Under the pieces are notes generated by a model. It was not told the DNA's origin. It saw only the letters and a program-made list of their open reading frames with translations, and did no database searches. Shown here in pieces: positions 8,222 through 16,629 of a stretch of 55,026 nt of DNA; the stretch's first letter is position 1, and each line of letters begins with the position of its first letter. The position numbers and the translations under genes were made by a program. Source of the stretch: Planctomycetota bacterium (GTDB lineage Bacteria; Planctomycetota; MHYJ01; WSZJ01); NCBI GenBank assembly GCA_009773755.1, contig WSZJ01000001.1:81158-136183 (forward strand). Direction: 5' to 3'.

Positions 8222-9562
8222 CTACTTCTCTTCCTTCTTCTCGCCTTCCTTCACCTCCGGCAGCGCGAACACGTCGTCCGCGATTTCCCCGTCGCACGTC
8301 ATCGCGCTGAACGTGTCGGTCACGCGCGCAGACTCGACGCCCTTTTTGGTCTCGACGGTCTCGCGCTTGAGGAGAGCGAGTTTCTCCGCGTCGATCCACA
8401 GTTTCATGGCGAGCCGGACGGAGCCTCGCGACGCAGCGTAGGTGACGACGCGTGCGGTGCGCTCGCCGAGTTTCTCGTCGGGCGCGAACGCGAACCCGGA
8501 GTATTCCATCGGCGACTTCGAAGCGCTTCCTCCCATCATCTTCGACAGTTCTTTCAGCGGCGCGCGGACGGCCAACTCGAGCACTTTTGCGGCCAGTCCG
8601 GCCTCCGCTTCCTCGTCCTCGTAGCCGTCCGGGTCCGTGCGCCTGACGGTTTTCCCGTCGCAGACCGACCTCAGTGAGTATGCGGACTTGCCATCGGGCC
8701 CCTTGCCGTCGACCGCGAGCCGCGCGCGGTTCCCTTCCTTGACGTCGATCGCGACCTCGAACGCCTGCTTTTCGTCCCCGGCCGCGACTTCCATCGTGAG
8801 CCGGATCGAGACGGTCTTCGCGGAAGCGATCTTCGCCTCGACTTTCTTCACGAGGTCTTCGGCGGCGGGATCTGACTTCGCGGGGGCCGCCTTACCTTCC
8901 ACGGAGTCAAACGTCGAATCCGGAAGGTCCGCGTCCCATTTCGTCGAGGCGAACGTCAGGACTTCCCGCGTCTCGACGTCTCCGAACTTCTCGACCATCT
9001 CGCGCTTCAGGACTTCCAGCGAGGTTTCGTCGATCCACATCCGGTAGACCGATCGCGTCGTTTCGCGCGTCGCGACGAAGGTCACGACGCGCACTGCGCG
9101 GTCGCCGATCTTCTCGTCGGGGAGAAATGCGAACTCGGAGTACCCCGACGCCGCCTTTGGACTTGCCTGGAAGTAGCCCCACAGGTCGTTCATCGGGACT
9201 CGCAGCAGTTTCTCCCTCGCCTTTTCAGCGAAGTCCGCCGCTGCTGCAGCCGTCGAGCCGCCCCCGGCCAGTTTCACACGGAGCTCTTTTCCGTCGCACG
9301 CGGCGCCCTCGACGGCGTTGCCCCCGGTGAGAAGAAGACGCGCCCGGTTCCCCTCCTTGAAGTCGATCTCGACTGCGCGGTTGACCGGGTACTGGCCCAA
9401 CCGGACGGCCAGGGAAGCGCGAATGCTGACGGTCTTCGCGTTCTGGAGCTTCGCTTCGACACTCTGGAGCAGTTGTTCGGCGGCGGGGTCTGACTTCAGA
9501 GGAGCAGGGTCCTCGGCGCGCGAGAGGGAGGCGCAGATGATCAGGGCAATAAGGGGGCGCAT
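8222..9562 (-). CDS. Exported protein with two tandem LolA-like domains
   Basis: The protein is 446 aa. A short signal (MRPLIALIICASLSRA) is followed by two homologous modules, residues about 25-215 and 222-446. Each module runs in the same order: DPAAEQLLQSVEAKLQNAKT, SIR.., EGNRARL.., ACDGK or VCDGK, DEK.G.RA.RVVT, MWIDE or LWIDA, and a closing SVEGK or ALPEV. This order fits the LolA/DUF2092-type fold, a half-barrel that binds lipid acyl chains in the periplasm. I infer lipid or lipoprotein handling, but no Lol partners are near. The next gene upstream encodes a single copy of the same module and ends 3 bases before this start, so the pair arose by duplication. Confidence 0.75.
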   Translation of the reverse strand: MRPLIALIICASLSRAEDPAPLKSDPAAEQLLQSVEAKLQNAKTVSIRASLAVRLGQYPVNRAVEIDFKEGNRARLLLTGGNAVEGAACDGKELRVKLAGGGSTAAAAADFAEKAREKLLRVPMNDLWGYFQASPKAASGYSEFAFLPDEKIGDRAVRVVTFVATRETTRSVYRMWIDETSLEVLKREMVEKFGDVETREVLTFASTKWDADLPDSTFDSVEGKAAPAKSDPAAEDLVKKVEAKIASAKTVSIRLTMEVAAGDEKQAFEVAIDVKEGNRARLAVDGKGPDGKSAYSLRSVCDGKTVRRTDPDGYEDEEAEAGLAAKVLELAVRAPLKELSKMMGGSASKSPMEYSGFAFAPDEKLGERTARVVTYAASRGSVRLAMKLWIDAEKLALLKRETVETKKGVESARVTDTFSAMTCDGEIADDVFALPEVKEGEKKEEK

Positions 9563-9565
9563 AGG

Positions 9566-10282
9566 TTACTTGCCGTCCTTCTTCCCCTCTTCCTTCACCT
9601 CGTTCGTCGCAAAAACTTCATCCGGGATTTCCTCGTCGCAGGTCATCTTTGAATACGTGACCGTCTCGCGCGACTCACGATCCCCTTTCTTCCCGACCCA
9701 TTCGCGCTTCATCACCGCCAACTGCTTCTCGTCGATCCACAGCTTCATGTCGAGACGAAGCGCTCCGCGCGTGGCGACGAAAGCGACGACGCGCGCCGTG
9801 CGGTCGCCGACTTTCTCATCGGGAAGAAAGGCGTATTCGGAGCAGACGAGCGGGTCTTTGGAGAAGGTGCCCTCGAAGGCCATGGAGAGTTCGATGAGCG
9901 ACACGCGTACGGACATTGCTCTGGCCTTCTCCGCGAAGTCGGCAGCCGCCGGAGCCTCGGTGACGCCCGTCTTCTTTTTCGTGCGCATCGTCTTTCCGTC
10001 GCAGGCTGCGCCGCCGGATTCCTGCTTTCCGTCCGCCGCGATCGTGGTCAGGAGCATTTTCGCGCGATTCCCCTCCTTGAAGTCGAGCGCCATGTCGAAC
10101 TTCATCGGCGCCTTCCCCATTGTCACCTCCGCGGCGCAGCGGATCGACACCGTCTTCGCCTTCTGGATTTTCGCCTCCACCTTCTTGAGAAGTTCCTCCG
10201 CGGCAGCGTCGGACTTTTTCGGCGCGGGATCTTCGGCGAAGGCGACGGTGGCGAGGCAAATGGCGATGACGATCGGGCGCAT
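9566..10282 (-). CDS. Exported protein with one LolA-like domain
   Basis: The open frame runs to 10906, but the upstream part is antisense to the heparinase-like gene. ATG 10282 has an AGGAG ribosome site eight bases before it and gives a signal peptide (RPIVIAICLATVAFA). The mature product is about 220 aa. The module matches both halves of the downstream gene (AAAEELLKKVEAKIQKAKTVSI, ACDGKTMRTK, FLPDEKVGDRTARVVAF, LWIDEKQLAVMKREWV). A periplasmic lipid-binding role is inferred from the fold only. It lies first in a two-gene operon. Confidence 0.78.
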   Translation of the reverse strand: MRPIVIAICLATVAFAEDPAPKKSDAAAEELLKKVEAKIQKAKTVSIRCAAEVTMGKAPMKFDMALDFKEGNRAKMLLTTIAADGKQESGGAACDGKTMRTKKKTGVTEAPAAADFAEKARAMSVRVSLIELSMAFEGTFSKDPLVCSEYAFLPDEKVGDRTARVVAFVATRGALRLDMKLWIDEKQLAVMKREWVGKKGDRESRETVTYSKMTCDEEIPDEVFATNEVKEEGKKDGK

Positions 10283-10388
10283 GAGAAGCTCCTGTGAGAG
10301 GTGGACAAGGAACGCTATCGAATGGGGCGCGGTCACGCCAGCGGGAACGGCGAGGAGGGACGGCGCCTGCGAGTTATGCTTCGACGCC

Positions 10389-12350
10389 ATGCGGACCACA
10401 GTGTTCCTCTTGCTCGGCGCGCTCCTCGCCTCAGGCCAGGCCCCCGCCCCTCTCAAGCTGACCGTCCCGAAAGACCACCCGCGCATCGGCGTCTTGTCCG
10501 CCGACCTGGAGAAAGTCCGCGCCAACCTCGCGAACGACCCCTGGAAGGAACTCTGGCGCCATGTCGTCAGCCGGTCGGAGATGGTGCGGCGCAGCCAGCT
10601 GGACCCGAAGCGGGCCTTTGGCGGGCAGCCGGGGCAGTCGCAGCGGTTCACGATGACGGAGGGGCTGGAGTGCGTGGCGCTGCATGCGCTGGTCGGGAAA
10701 GACGAGGCGGCGGCGAAGGCGCTGTCGGACTTTTTCGAAGCGTGGGATCCCGCGCCGCTGGAGAAGGACATCGCGGACAACGACTTCATGTCGTCGGGGG
10801 AGTTTTTCGAAGGGCTTGCCGTCGTGCTCGACTGGACGTGGGACCTGCTGACCCCGGCGGCGCGGACGAAACTCCGCGCCACCGTCGAGCGGCGCACGAA
10901 GCACAACTACGACGGGTTCGTCGGAAAGAAGTCGTGGGAGGCCACGACCGACGCGAACAACCACTCGATGGCGTCGATGGGCGCGGTCGGGCTCGCGGCC
11001 GTCGCGCTCTGGCACGAAAACCCCGACGCGCCGGCGTGGGCCGGAATGGCGCATGCCAAGATGAAGTCGTACATCGCTTCCAGCTTCGACCCCGACGGCG
11101 CCTGCTACGAGGGGACGATGTACGGGCCGTTCGGACTCTTCCGCATCCTCCCCTTCTCCGATTGCTGCTCGCGCTTCGGCGCCGGCGACGCCATGGAGGG
11201 ATTCCTCGGGAAAGTCCTCGCCCAGCTCACCAACGAGCTCACCCCCGGCCGGGCCCGCATGCTCCCGATCAACGACACCGACGGGAACTTCCACGGGTGG
11301 GGCGGGACGCTCTTCCTCTACGACGCCTCGCACCACGAATCCCCGCTCTCCCGCTGGATGTGGACCGACGTCCTGGACCGCTTCGCCGGAAGCGGCGGTC
11401 ACACGTGGGCGTTCGCGGTGCTGTGGGAGGACGGGCGCGCGGGCGGAACGCCGCCGGAGAAGAAGGTGGCATGCACGAAGGGCCGCGGGACGCTGACGGT
11501 GCGTTCGGGGTGGGAGCAGCACGATTTTCTGGCGGCGTTCGAGTGCGGGAAGCGGATTCCGGGGACGCACGGGCAGTCGGACGTCGGGCATTTCCTGATC
11601 TACGCGAAGGGTCGCTGCCTCGCCGCGGACACGGGCTACTCGAACGTCGACAAAGAGGGGACGCCGCACCAGTCGATCGGGCACAACCTGGTGCTCGTGG
11701 ACGGCAAGGGAGAGGTGATCACAGGCGGCGGGCAGGTGACCGAAGGGAAGCTGGTGCAGTGGGAGGAGAAAAAGACGCTCGTCTGGGCGCAGGCCGATCT
11801 CACGGGAGCGTTCGCGCAGAAAAACTACAACCCGATGGCCGTCGCCACGCGCTGCTTCCTCGTCCTCACCGGGTCCGACCCGTACGTCGTCGTCGCCGAC
11901 GCGTTCGTGAAAGACGCCAAGGACCACGAATACGCGTGGCTCCTCCACGGCAACGCCGACTCGAAATTCGACCTCGCGAAAGACCGCGCAACGCACCAGT
12001 CCGGCGAAGCGGCGCTTGACATCGTCCCGTGCCTTCTCGACAAGGAGGCGCCGGCGTTCGCGACGGCGCGCTTCCCTTCCGGCAACTTCGGCGAGCACGA
12101 CATGCTACGCGCGACGGTCAGGGGCAGGCGCTGGCTCGGGCTCACCGTCCTGGCACCTCGCGCTGGCGCCGATGCAGCGGCCGAAGTGAAGCGCGAGATC
12201 AAGAGCGGCAAGCTCGTCGTCACCGTGACGCGCGGCGGTGCGAAGGACGAGTTCACCCTTACCGCGGCGCCCAACGGCGGAATCGCGTCGGTGCGCGCTG
12301 TCCGGACGATTGACGGGAAACCTGTAGCCGACGAACTGAAGCTGAAATAG
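10389..12350 (+). CDS. Exported heparinase II/III-like polysaccharide lyase
   Basis: The open frame begins far upstream, antisense to the LolA-like genes. ATG 10389 opens a signal peptide (RTTVFLLLGALLASGQA), giving 653 aa. The N-terminal half is helical, as in an alpha/alpha toroid (DFMSSGEFFEGLAVVLDWTWD, TDANNHSMASMGAVGLAAVAL, GACYEGTMYGPFGLF). The C-terminal half has the beta-sandwich signature of heparinase II/III-type lyases (HGQSDVGHFLIYAKGRCLAAD, HQSIGHNLVLVDGKG). Such enzymes cleave uronic-acid polysaccharides by beta-elimination. The substrate is unknown. It is a single-gene unit, and no sulfatase or SusD-type partner is adjacent. Confidence 0.82.
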   Translation: MRTTVFLLLGALLASGQAPAPLKLTVPKDHPRIGVLSADLEKVRANLANDPWKELWRHVVSRSEMVRRSQLDPKRAFGGQPGQSQRFTMTEGLECVALHALVGKDEAAAKALSDFFEAWDPAPLEKDIADNDFMSSGEFFEGLAVVLDWTWDLLTPAARTKLRATVERRTKHNYDGFVGKKSWEATTDANNHSMASMGAVGLAAVALWHENPDAPAWAGMAHAKMKSYIASSFDPDGACYEGTMYGPFGLFRILPFSDCCSRFGAGDAMEGFLGKVLAQLTNELTPGRARMLPINDTDGNFHGWGGTLFLYDASHHESPLSRWMWTDVLDRFAGSGGHTWAFAVLWEDGRAGGTPPEKKVACTKGRGTLTVRSGWEQHDFLAAFECGKRIPGTHGQSDVGHFLIYAKGRCLAADTGYSNVDKEGTPHQSIGHNLVLVDGKGEVITGGGQVTEGKLVQWEEKKTLVWAQADLTGAFAQKNYNPMAVATRCFLVLTGSDPYVVVADAFVKDAKDHEYAWLLHGNADSKFDLAKDRATHQSGEAALDIVPCLLDKEAPAFATARFPSGNFGEHDMLRATVRGRRWLGLTVLAPRAGADAAAEVKREIKSGKLVVTVTRGGAKDEFTLTAAPNGGIASVRAVRTIDGKPVADELKLK

Positions 12351-12426
12351 CTGCCGTGCGTCAGCGGAAGAAATCGACGACCAGTGGATTGCATTTCGCA
12401 GAACCGTTCCGCAGGATGGCCACGTC

Positions 12427-12750
12427 ATGGCCGCTCTCCGCTTCCGAGACTATCAAGGTCGCCTCATCCTCCTGACCGATGAGCGCCGGGAGCATGTTCT
12501 GCTGCATCCCGAAATGCGCCGGTGGGTGAAGTCTCTCGGCTCAGTCCTGCGAACCCCGGAAAGAGTCATTCGGTCGATATCCGACCCCTCCGCCGAGTTA
12601 TTCTATGTCTGGAAGACACGCACGAAGGTCGGCCCGAAGTACGTCTGCGCGGTGTGCATTTTCAAGCGAAGGTCGGCGTTCGTGGTAACCGCGTACCTGA
12701 CGGACCGCGTCAAGGGAGGCGAAACGCTGTGGCCAAGAAGTCAACCGTGA
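12427..12750 (+). CDS. RNase-like toxin candidate (PBECR-like), partner of DUF2283
   Basis: The protein is 107 aa. Key pattern: LTDERREHVLLHPEM near residue 17, TPERVIRSISDPSAELFYVWK, GPKYVCAVCIFKR and a closing AFVVTAYLTDRVKGGETLW. This His-then-RVIRS-then-TAYLTD layout matches small proteins of the Barnase/EndoU/ColicinE5-RelE-like nuclease group that sit beside DUF2283 genes. The gene overlaps the following DUF2283 gene by 22 bases, which supports a toxin-antitoxin pair. Nuclease activity is inferred from family resemblance, not demonstrated motifs. Confidence 0.7.
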   Translation: MAALRFRDYQGRLILLTDERREHVLLHPEMRRWVKSLGSVLRTPERVIRSISDPSAELFYVWKTRTKVGPKYVCAVCIFKRRSAFVVTAYLTDRVKGGETLWPRSQP

Positions 12751-12932
12751 GGGTGTGGTACGACAAGGAAGCCGACTTCCTCGAGGTCATCTTCGAGAAG
12801 AAGCCGGGCTACTTTCGCGAGACTTCCCATGACCAGGTCATGGAAAAAGTCGACCGGAACGGACACGTGATCGGGTTTCACATTCTCCGCGCGAGCCGGA
12901 TCCGGAAGCCTCTTGAAGTTCATCTGGCCTGA
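12729..12932 (+). CDS. DUF2283 family protein, probable antitoxin
   Basis: GTG 12729 is the only start that gives a normal family N-terminus inside the previous gene (AKKSTVRVWYDKEADFLEVIF). The product is 67 aa. The rest, YFRETSHDQVMEKVDRNGHVIGFHILRASRI, fits DUF2283, where DYDEEADVLYI-type openings and a central Gly-xx-IGFEI strand are typical. DUF2283 proteins are often found next to small toxin-like genes. Here it overlaps the putative nuclease gene, consistent with translational coupling. Confidence 0.82.
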   Translation: MAKKSTVRVWYDKEADFLEVIFEKKPGYFRETSHDQVMEKVDRNGHVIGFHILRASRIRKPLEVHLA

Positions 12933-13037
12933 CCGTCGCATCGAAGATCCTCAAGATCGACCGGGAGCACGAAGCCAGGCACGCGGCCTCCTGCCCAAGC
13001 GGCTCTCCGACGCCCGGCCGCGTGGTAAAGTGAATGC

Positions 13038-13541
13038 GTGAACAAGCCTTCCTACACGGCCGTACTCACGCGGGATTCGGGCATGGTGCTCGCGCATTGC
13101 ACCGAACTGGACATCGCCAGCCAGGGACGCACGCCGAGAACCGCTGTCCGGAATCTGCAGGAGGCCGTGGAACTATTCCTCGCGCACGCCGACCCGCGCG
13201 AAGTCCGCGGGATCCTGGAAGCACGAGGATTCGCGGTCACTCGCCAGCATGGAAGCCACATGGTCCTGCAGCGTTTGGTAGCCGGGACCACGCAGACGGC
13301 GATCGTGCCGAATCACAAGTCCATCCGGGCCGGAACGCTCTCGTCGGTGTCGAGATCACGCCGTCGCAATGGACTTCGAGAAGTCCTTTCGTCATGCGTG
13401 GACGAAATGGGCAGAGCGAGAGACCGGAAAAAATGCCTGACGCTGAAACGCGAGGGAACAGCCGCTGAAAGACGCTGCAAAACGGCTACTTCTTTGGCTT
13501 CTCGATCAGCGGCTTCAGCTCCGCCTCGATGCTCCGGGTGA
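13038..13541 (+). CDS. HicB-HicA-like fusion, probably degraded at C-terminus
   Basis: GTG 13038 opens a HicB-type N-terminus (SYTAVLTRDSGMVLAHCTEL, QGRTPRTAVRNLQEAVELFL), residues about 1-56. It passes without a stop into a HicA-type toxin core (ILEARGFAVTRQHGSHMVLQ, AIVPNHKSIRAGTLSSV), residues about 57-106, which holds the GSH motif with the catalytic His. HicB's C-terminal part and HicA's first residues are missing. After TLSSV the frame becomes Arg/Ser-rich and unlike HicA, while another frame reads VEITPSQW, so a frameshift is likely. The tail overlaps the convergent TPR gene by 56 bases. It is either a decayed hicAB operon or a fused regulator-toxin. Confidence 0.55.
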   Translation: MNKPSYTAVLTRDSGMVLAHCTELDIASQGRTPRTAVRNLQEAVELFLAHADPREVRGILEARGFAVTRQHGSHMVLQRLVAGTTQTAIVPNHKSIRAGTLSSVSRSRRRNGLREVLSSCVDEMGRARDRKKCLTLKREGTAAERRCKTATSLASRSAASAPPRCSG

Positions 13542-14481
13542 TCTCCGTGGCCAGCACGTCCTTCTTGAGCGCAGTCTCGAAGTGTTTTTGCGCGTCCTCA
13601 GTCCTTCCCTCAAGAAGCGCCTTTGATCCTGCAAAAAAGCCGCGCTCGGAAATGTATCGCGGAAGCGCGTGGCGCGAAAAATCCCCCCTCGGAGGCGCAA
13701 TGAACTCCGCTTCCGTCATATCGCCGAGCAGGAACCTGGCGCATTCCGCGGCGCGGTCCGGGCCGGGTTTCCGTCCCTTCAGCCACTCCCGCAACCCCTT
13801 GTCCGCCGCTTCATTCTTCCCCAGCCTCGTGCGCAGGATCCAGATTCGGAGGTGCGTGAAGTCGTGGCCCCCGCTCTCAAGCTCGACGCTCTTGTCGCGG
13901 TCCTCACTTTGCAACTCGACGTTTTTCTCGAGATCCGCCAGCGCGTCTTCCCATTCGCCGACGTCGTAGAGGAGCAGGCCGCGGTTGAGGTAGGCGCGGG
14001 CGAAATTGGGATCGAGCTGAAGCGCCATGGTCGCGTCCTTGACAGCGCCATCGACGTCGCGGGCCAGGCGATTGGCGTAGGCACGGTTGTTCCAGACGAG
14101 GGCGCAGTCGGAGGAGAGGCGGATGGAGGTGTCGTAGGAGGCAATCCCGCCGGCTAGGTCGCCGTCGTCGACCTTGGCGAGGCCAAGGTCGTTGTGAAAG
14201 CCCGCGTTTTCGGGAAAGATCTCGACCGCCTTCTGGAGATCCTCGATGGCGGCCTTGAATTCATGCCTCCTCCACCGCATGAGCCCGCGTTCATGCCAGG
14301 CACTGGTTCCAAGCGGGTCGAGACTGATTGCCAGGCTGTAGTAGGTAAGGGCGTCGTCGAACTGCTTCTTCGCCAAGGCGGCGTCGCCTTCCTTGACCGC
14401 GTGCTTCGCTGCGGCCGCGTCTTCCGCGAAACTCCGCGCCGCAAGCAGCGCCATCACGCCGGCCACGAGTGCCCGTTTCAC
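13486..14481 (-). CDS. Exported TPR-repeat protein
   Basis: The protein is 331 aa and starts with a signal peptide (KRALVAGVMALLAARSFA). Residues about 25-190 hold at least four TPR units, with typical phrases AKHAVKEGDAALAKKQFDDAL, AWHERGLMRWRRHEFKAAI, AGFHNDLGLAKVDDGDLAGGI and ARAYLNRGLLLYDVGEWEDAL. The C-terminal part is less regular but repeats ARYISERGFFAGSKALLEGR-type helices, perhaps a last TPR. TPR proteins act as scaffolds for protein-protein contacts. No partner is indicated. It diverges from the PDZ/repeat gene over a 74-nt gap. Confidence 0.85.
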   Translation of the reverse strand: MKRALVAGVMALLAARSFAEDAAAAKHAVKEGDAALAKKQFDDALTYYSLAISLDPLGTSAWHERGLMRWRRHEFKAAIEDLQKAVEIFPENAGFHNDLGLAKVDDGDLAGGIASYDTSIRLSSDCALVWNNRAYANRLARDVDGAVKDATMALQLDPNFARAYLNRGLLLYDVGEWEDALADLEKNVELQSEDRDKSVELESGGHDFTHLRIWILRTRLGKNEAADKGLREWLKGRKPGPDRAAECARFLLGDMTEAEFIAPPRGDFSRHALPRYISERGFFAGSKALLEGRTEDAQKHFETALKKDVLATEITRSIEAELKPLIEKPKK

Positions 14482-14555
14482 GCGCCCATCTTACCGCGTC
14501 CAGCGCGCCGCCGGTCTCGTCCGTAGTACCATGCTCACCCCTCGCCGGAGGAATC

Positions 14556-16004
14556 ATGCGCTTCGCCGCCACGCTTTTCGCCGTCGCCCTTCTCGCGATT
14601 CCTGCCACCGCCCAGATGCCCCGGCAAGAGGGTACGGACGCGTTCAACCTCGGGGTGCTGGGGGCGGAAGGGCTGCCGATCAAGAAACCCGACGAGGATC
14701 TGAAGCTGCCGCGCGGGGCGGTTGCGATCAAGGTGACGAAAGTTCTCGAGGGCGGGCCGGCGCTGGAGGCCGGCCTTCTGGCGGACGACCTGATCGTCGC
14801 GGTGGGCGGAACCTATCTGACGACGAGGCACGTGCTGGCGACCTACCAGCTGGTGGCGGCGATGGAAGCGGTGTCGTCGACGAAGAAGGCGGAGACGACG
14901 CTGCTGGTGGTGCGGGACGGGAAGGCGCAGAACCTGAAGCTGAAGCTGCCGGCGCTGGGGCCGCACAGCGCGAATTGCCCCACGGGGTGCGGGCGGTGCG
15001 AGAAGCTGATCGACGACTCGCTGAAGATTCTGACGGGGTTGCAGGAAGCGGACGGGGCGTTCCCGATCGGGATCGGCGGGCAGAACGGGCGGGTGGCGGT
15101 GTCGAGCCTGGCGGGGCTGTCGTTCCTGGCGAACGGGAGCACGACGAAGGAGGGGCCGTACGCGGACAACCTGGCGCGGGCGGCGAAGTGGGTAACGGAG
15201 AAGTGCGGCAAGGAAGAGAGCTTCGGCGGGGAAGAACGGCCGCGCGGGGGCGCGAACTGGAACCAGACGAACTGGTCGCTCGCGTACGGATGCCTCTTTC
15301 TGTCGGAGATCTACCGCCTCGACCCGACGCCGGAGCTGGAGCAGCGGCTGACGGAGCTGATGCAGACGATCGAGAAGAACCAGGAGGCGTCGGGCGGGTG
15401 GGCGCACGGCCCCGGCGGCCCGAACGCTCTCAAGTATCTGGAGTTGCAGATCGTCGGGAATTTCGAGCTCGCGGCACTGGGAGCGCTTCGCAAAGTCGGC
15501 TTCAAGCCGTCGCAGGAAGTCATCGACAAGGGTGTGGCGTACATGATTTCGACGTCCGGCGGCGACGGGGGGATCGGGTACAGCGCGAATCCGGGGCAGC
15601 AGGGGATGGGGGACCCGGGGCGGACGGCGCTCGGGGTGTGGGCGTTCGGGAACCTGGGGATGCAGGCGCACCCCTTCTACGCGAAGATGGGTTCCTACTT
15701 CAAGCGGACGATGGAAGACCTGCCGAACGGCCACGTCTCGCCGATCCAGCACTACACGAGCGCGGCCTTCGCCTGCATGCACCTGGGCCCTGCCTACTGG
15801 AAGGACTTCATCGGCATCTTCCGCCTCGAAATCCTGGGCGCGCGGCGTCCGGACGGCACATTCAGTGCGCGGCCGACGGAAGAAACGATGGCGATGCACA
15901 ACAACACGGACCGGGAGCTCGGCCCCGGCTGGACGACCGCCAGCTACTCGCTGATCATGCAGGTCCCTAACGGGAAACTGAAGATCCTTACCGGAATGAA
16001 GTAA
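14556..16004 (+). CDS. Exported PDZ plus prenyltransferase-type repeat protein
   Basis: The frame extends upstream, but ATG 14556 has a GGAGGAA ribosome site three bases away and a signal peptide (RFAATLFAVALLAIPATAQ). The product is 482 aa. Residues about 50-135 form a PDZ-like domain (AVAIKVTKVLEGGPALEAGLL, ADDLIVAVGG). A cysteine motif NCPTGCGRC follows near residue 142. The C-terminal two-thirds contain repeated alpha-alpha units of the squalene cyclase/prenyltransferase type (LQEADGAFPIGIGGQNG, SSLAGLSFLANGST). Such PDZ-repeat proteins are frequent in Planctomycetota. Function is unknown. A strong terminator lies just downstream. Confidence 0.82.
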   Translation: MRFAATLFAVALLAIPATAQMPRQEGTDAFNLGVLGAEGLPIKKPDEDLKLPRGAVAIKVTKVLEGGPALEAGLLADDLIVAVGGTYLTTRHVLATYQLVAAMEAVSSTKKAETTLLVVRDGKAQNLKLKLPALGPHSANCPTGCGRCEKLIDDSLKILTGLQEADGAFPIGIGGQNGRVAVSSLAGLSFLANGSTTKEGPYADNLARAAKWVTEKCGKEESFGGEERPRGGANWNQTNWSLAYGCLFLSEIYRLDPTPELEQRLTELMQTIEKNQEASGGWAHGPGGPNALKYLELQIVGNFELAALGALRKVGFKPSQEVIDKGVAYMISTSGGDGGIGYSANPGQQGMGDPGRTALGVWAFGNLGMQAHPFYAKMGSYFKRTMEDLPNGHVSPIQHYTSAAFACMHLGPAYWKDFIGIFRLEILGARRPDGTFSARPTEETMAMHNNTDRELGPGWTTASYSLIMQVPNGKLKILTGMK

Positions 16005-16028
16005 CTCATTGTCCTGAAGCACTTTCCA

Positions 16029-16060
16029 CACCGGCGGCCACCTCCGCCGGTGTTTTTTTT
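16029..16060 (+). terminator. Rho-independent terminator
   Basis: A perfect nine-pair stem, CACCGGCGG (16029-16037) with CCGCCGGTG (16044-16052), has a six-base loop and a run of eight T. It lies 24 bases after the stop of the PDZ/repeat gene. Confidence 0.95.
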
Positions 16061-16143
16061 CTTCCCTTAAGCTCCTTAATTCGCGATGTTGGGGGAATGT
16101 TCACCCGCCCGACAGCCGTTATATAGGGCAGGAGATACTGCGA

Positions 16144-16464
16144 ATGAGAAACCTACACCCCGTCCCGGACAGCATCGTCGCCAAGATCCAGATCTTCCTC
16201 CTCCAGCCCATTCCGCCGAACGGATCGCAGTTCCGGCGGAAGTGGGAGGACCAGTGCCGCTCGCTGCCTCCCGGCGCCGACGAGGTTCTCCTGGAAACGC
16301 TTCGGCGCGGCACGCCCGCCGAGCAGGATTCCGCGCTCGTCGCTCTCAAAAGCCTCGGCTGGGACGTCATGGAGCGCGGAGAGATCGGCGACAAGACCTA
16401 CATGCTCCGCAGCCGCGGCGAAAAAGAATGGCAGACGATCAGGCCGATGCTGCAGCTTGATTGA
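16144..16464 (+). CDS. Hypothetical protein, 106 aa
   Basis: ATG 16144 has an AGGAGA ribosome site ten bases upstream. The product is soluble, with no signal peptide, cysteine cluster or known motif. Residues about 5-25 (HPVPDSIVAKIQIFLLQPI) look like a strand-helix. The rest is helical with RGTPAEQDSALVALKSLGWDV and a final REKEW-like strand. A convincing terminator follows the gene and another precedes it, so it is a single transcription unit. I do not recognise a family. Confidence 0.65.
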   Translation: MRNLHPVPDSIVAKIQIFLLQPIPPNGSQFRRKWEDQCRSLPPGADEVLLETLRRGTPAEQDSALVALKSLGWDVMERGEIGDKTYMLRSRGEKEWQTIRPMLQLD

Positions 16465-16471
16465 TTCGGAA

Positions 16472-16528
16472 GGTCAGGGGCGCGGGAGGGGTCGGGAGTT
16501 CGAGCGTGAGTTAACGAGAGAGTTTTGA
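16472..16528. repeat. Single-arm copy of class B element
   Basis: The sequence GGTCAGGGGCGCGGGAGG... ending GAGTTAACGAGAGAGTTTTG matches the left arm of the element at 17896-17953 over about 57 nt with a few differences. No matching right arm is found. It sits between a stop codon and a terminator. Confidence 0.7.
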
Positions 16529-16565
16529 GGGCGGAGGCGCCGACAGCGCTTCCGCCCTTTTTTTT
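16529..16565 (+). terminator. Rho-independent terminator
   Basis: The stem GGGCGGAGGCGC (16529-16540) pairs with GCGCTTCCGCCC (16546-16557) with one G-T pair. It has a five-base loop, then eight T. It follows the 106-aa gene. Confidence 0.92.
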
Positions 16566-16629
16566 CTCCATCCACTCACGATATGCTCACGTCCACCCAC
16601 GGCCCCCTCCGTTGTAGGATGACTCACGC

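Noticed and set aside
9318..10388. N-terminal part of the long plus-strand frame before the heparinase-like gene
   Set aside because: It is antisense to the LolA-like genes; the real protein begins with a signal peptide at 10389.
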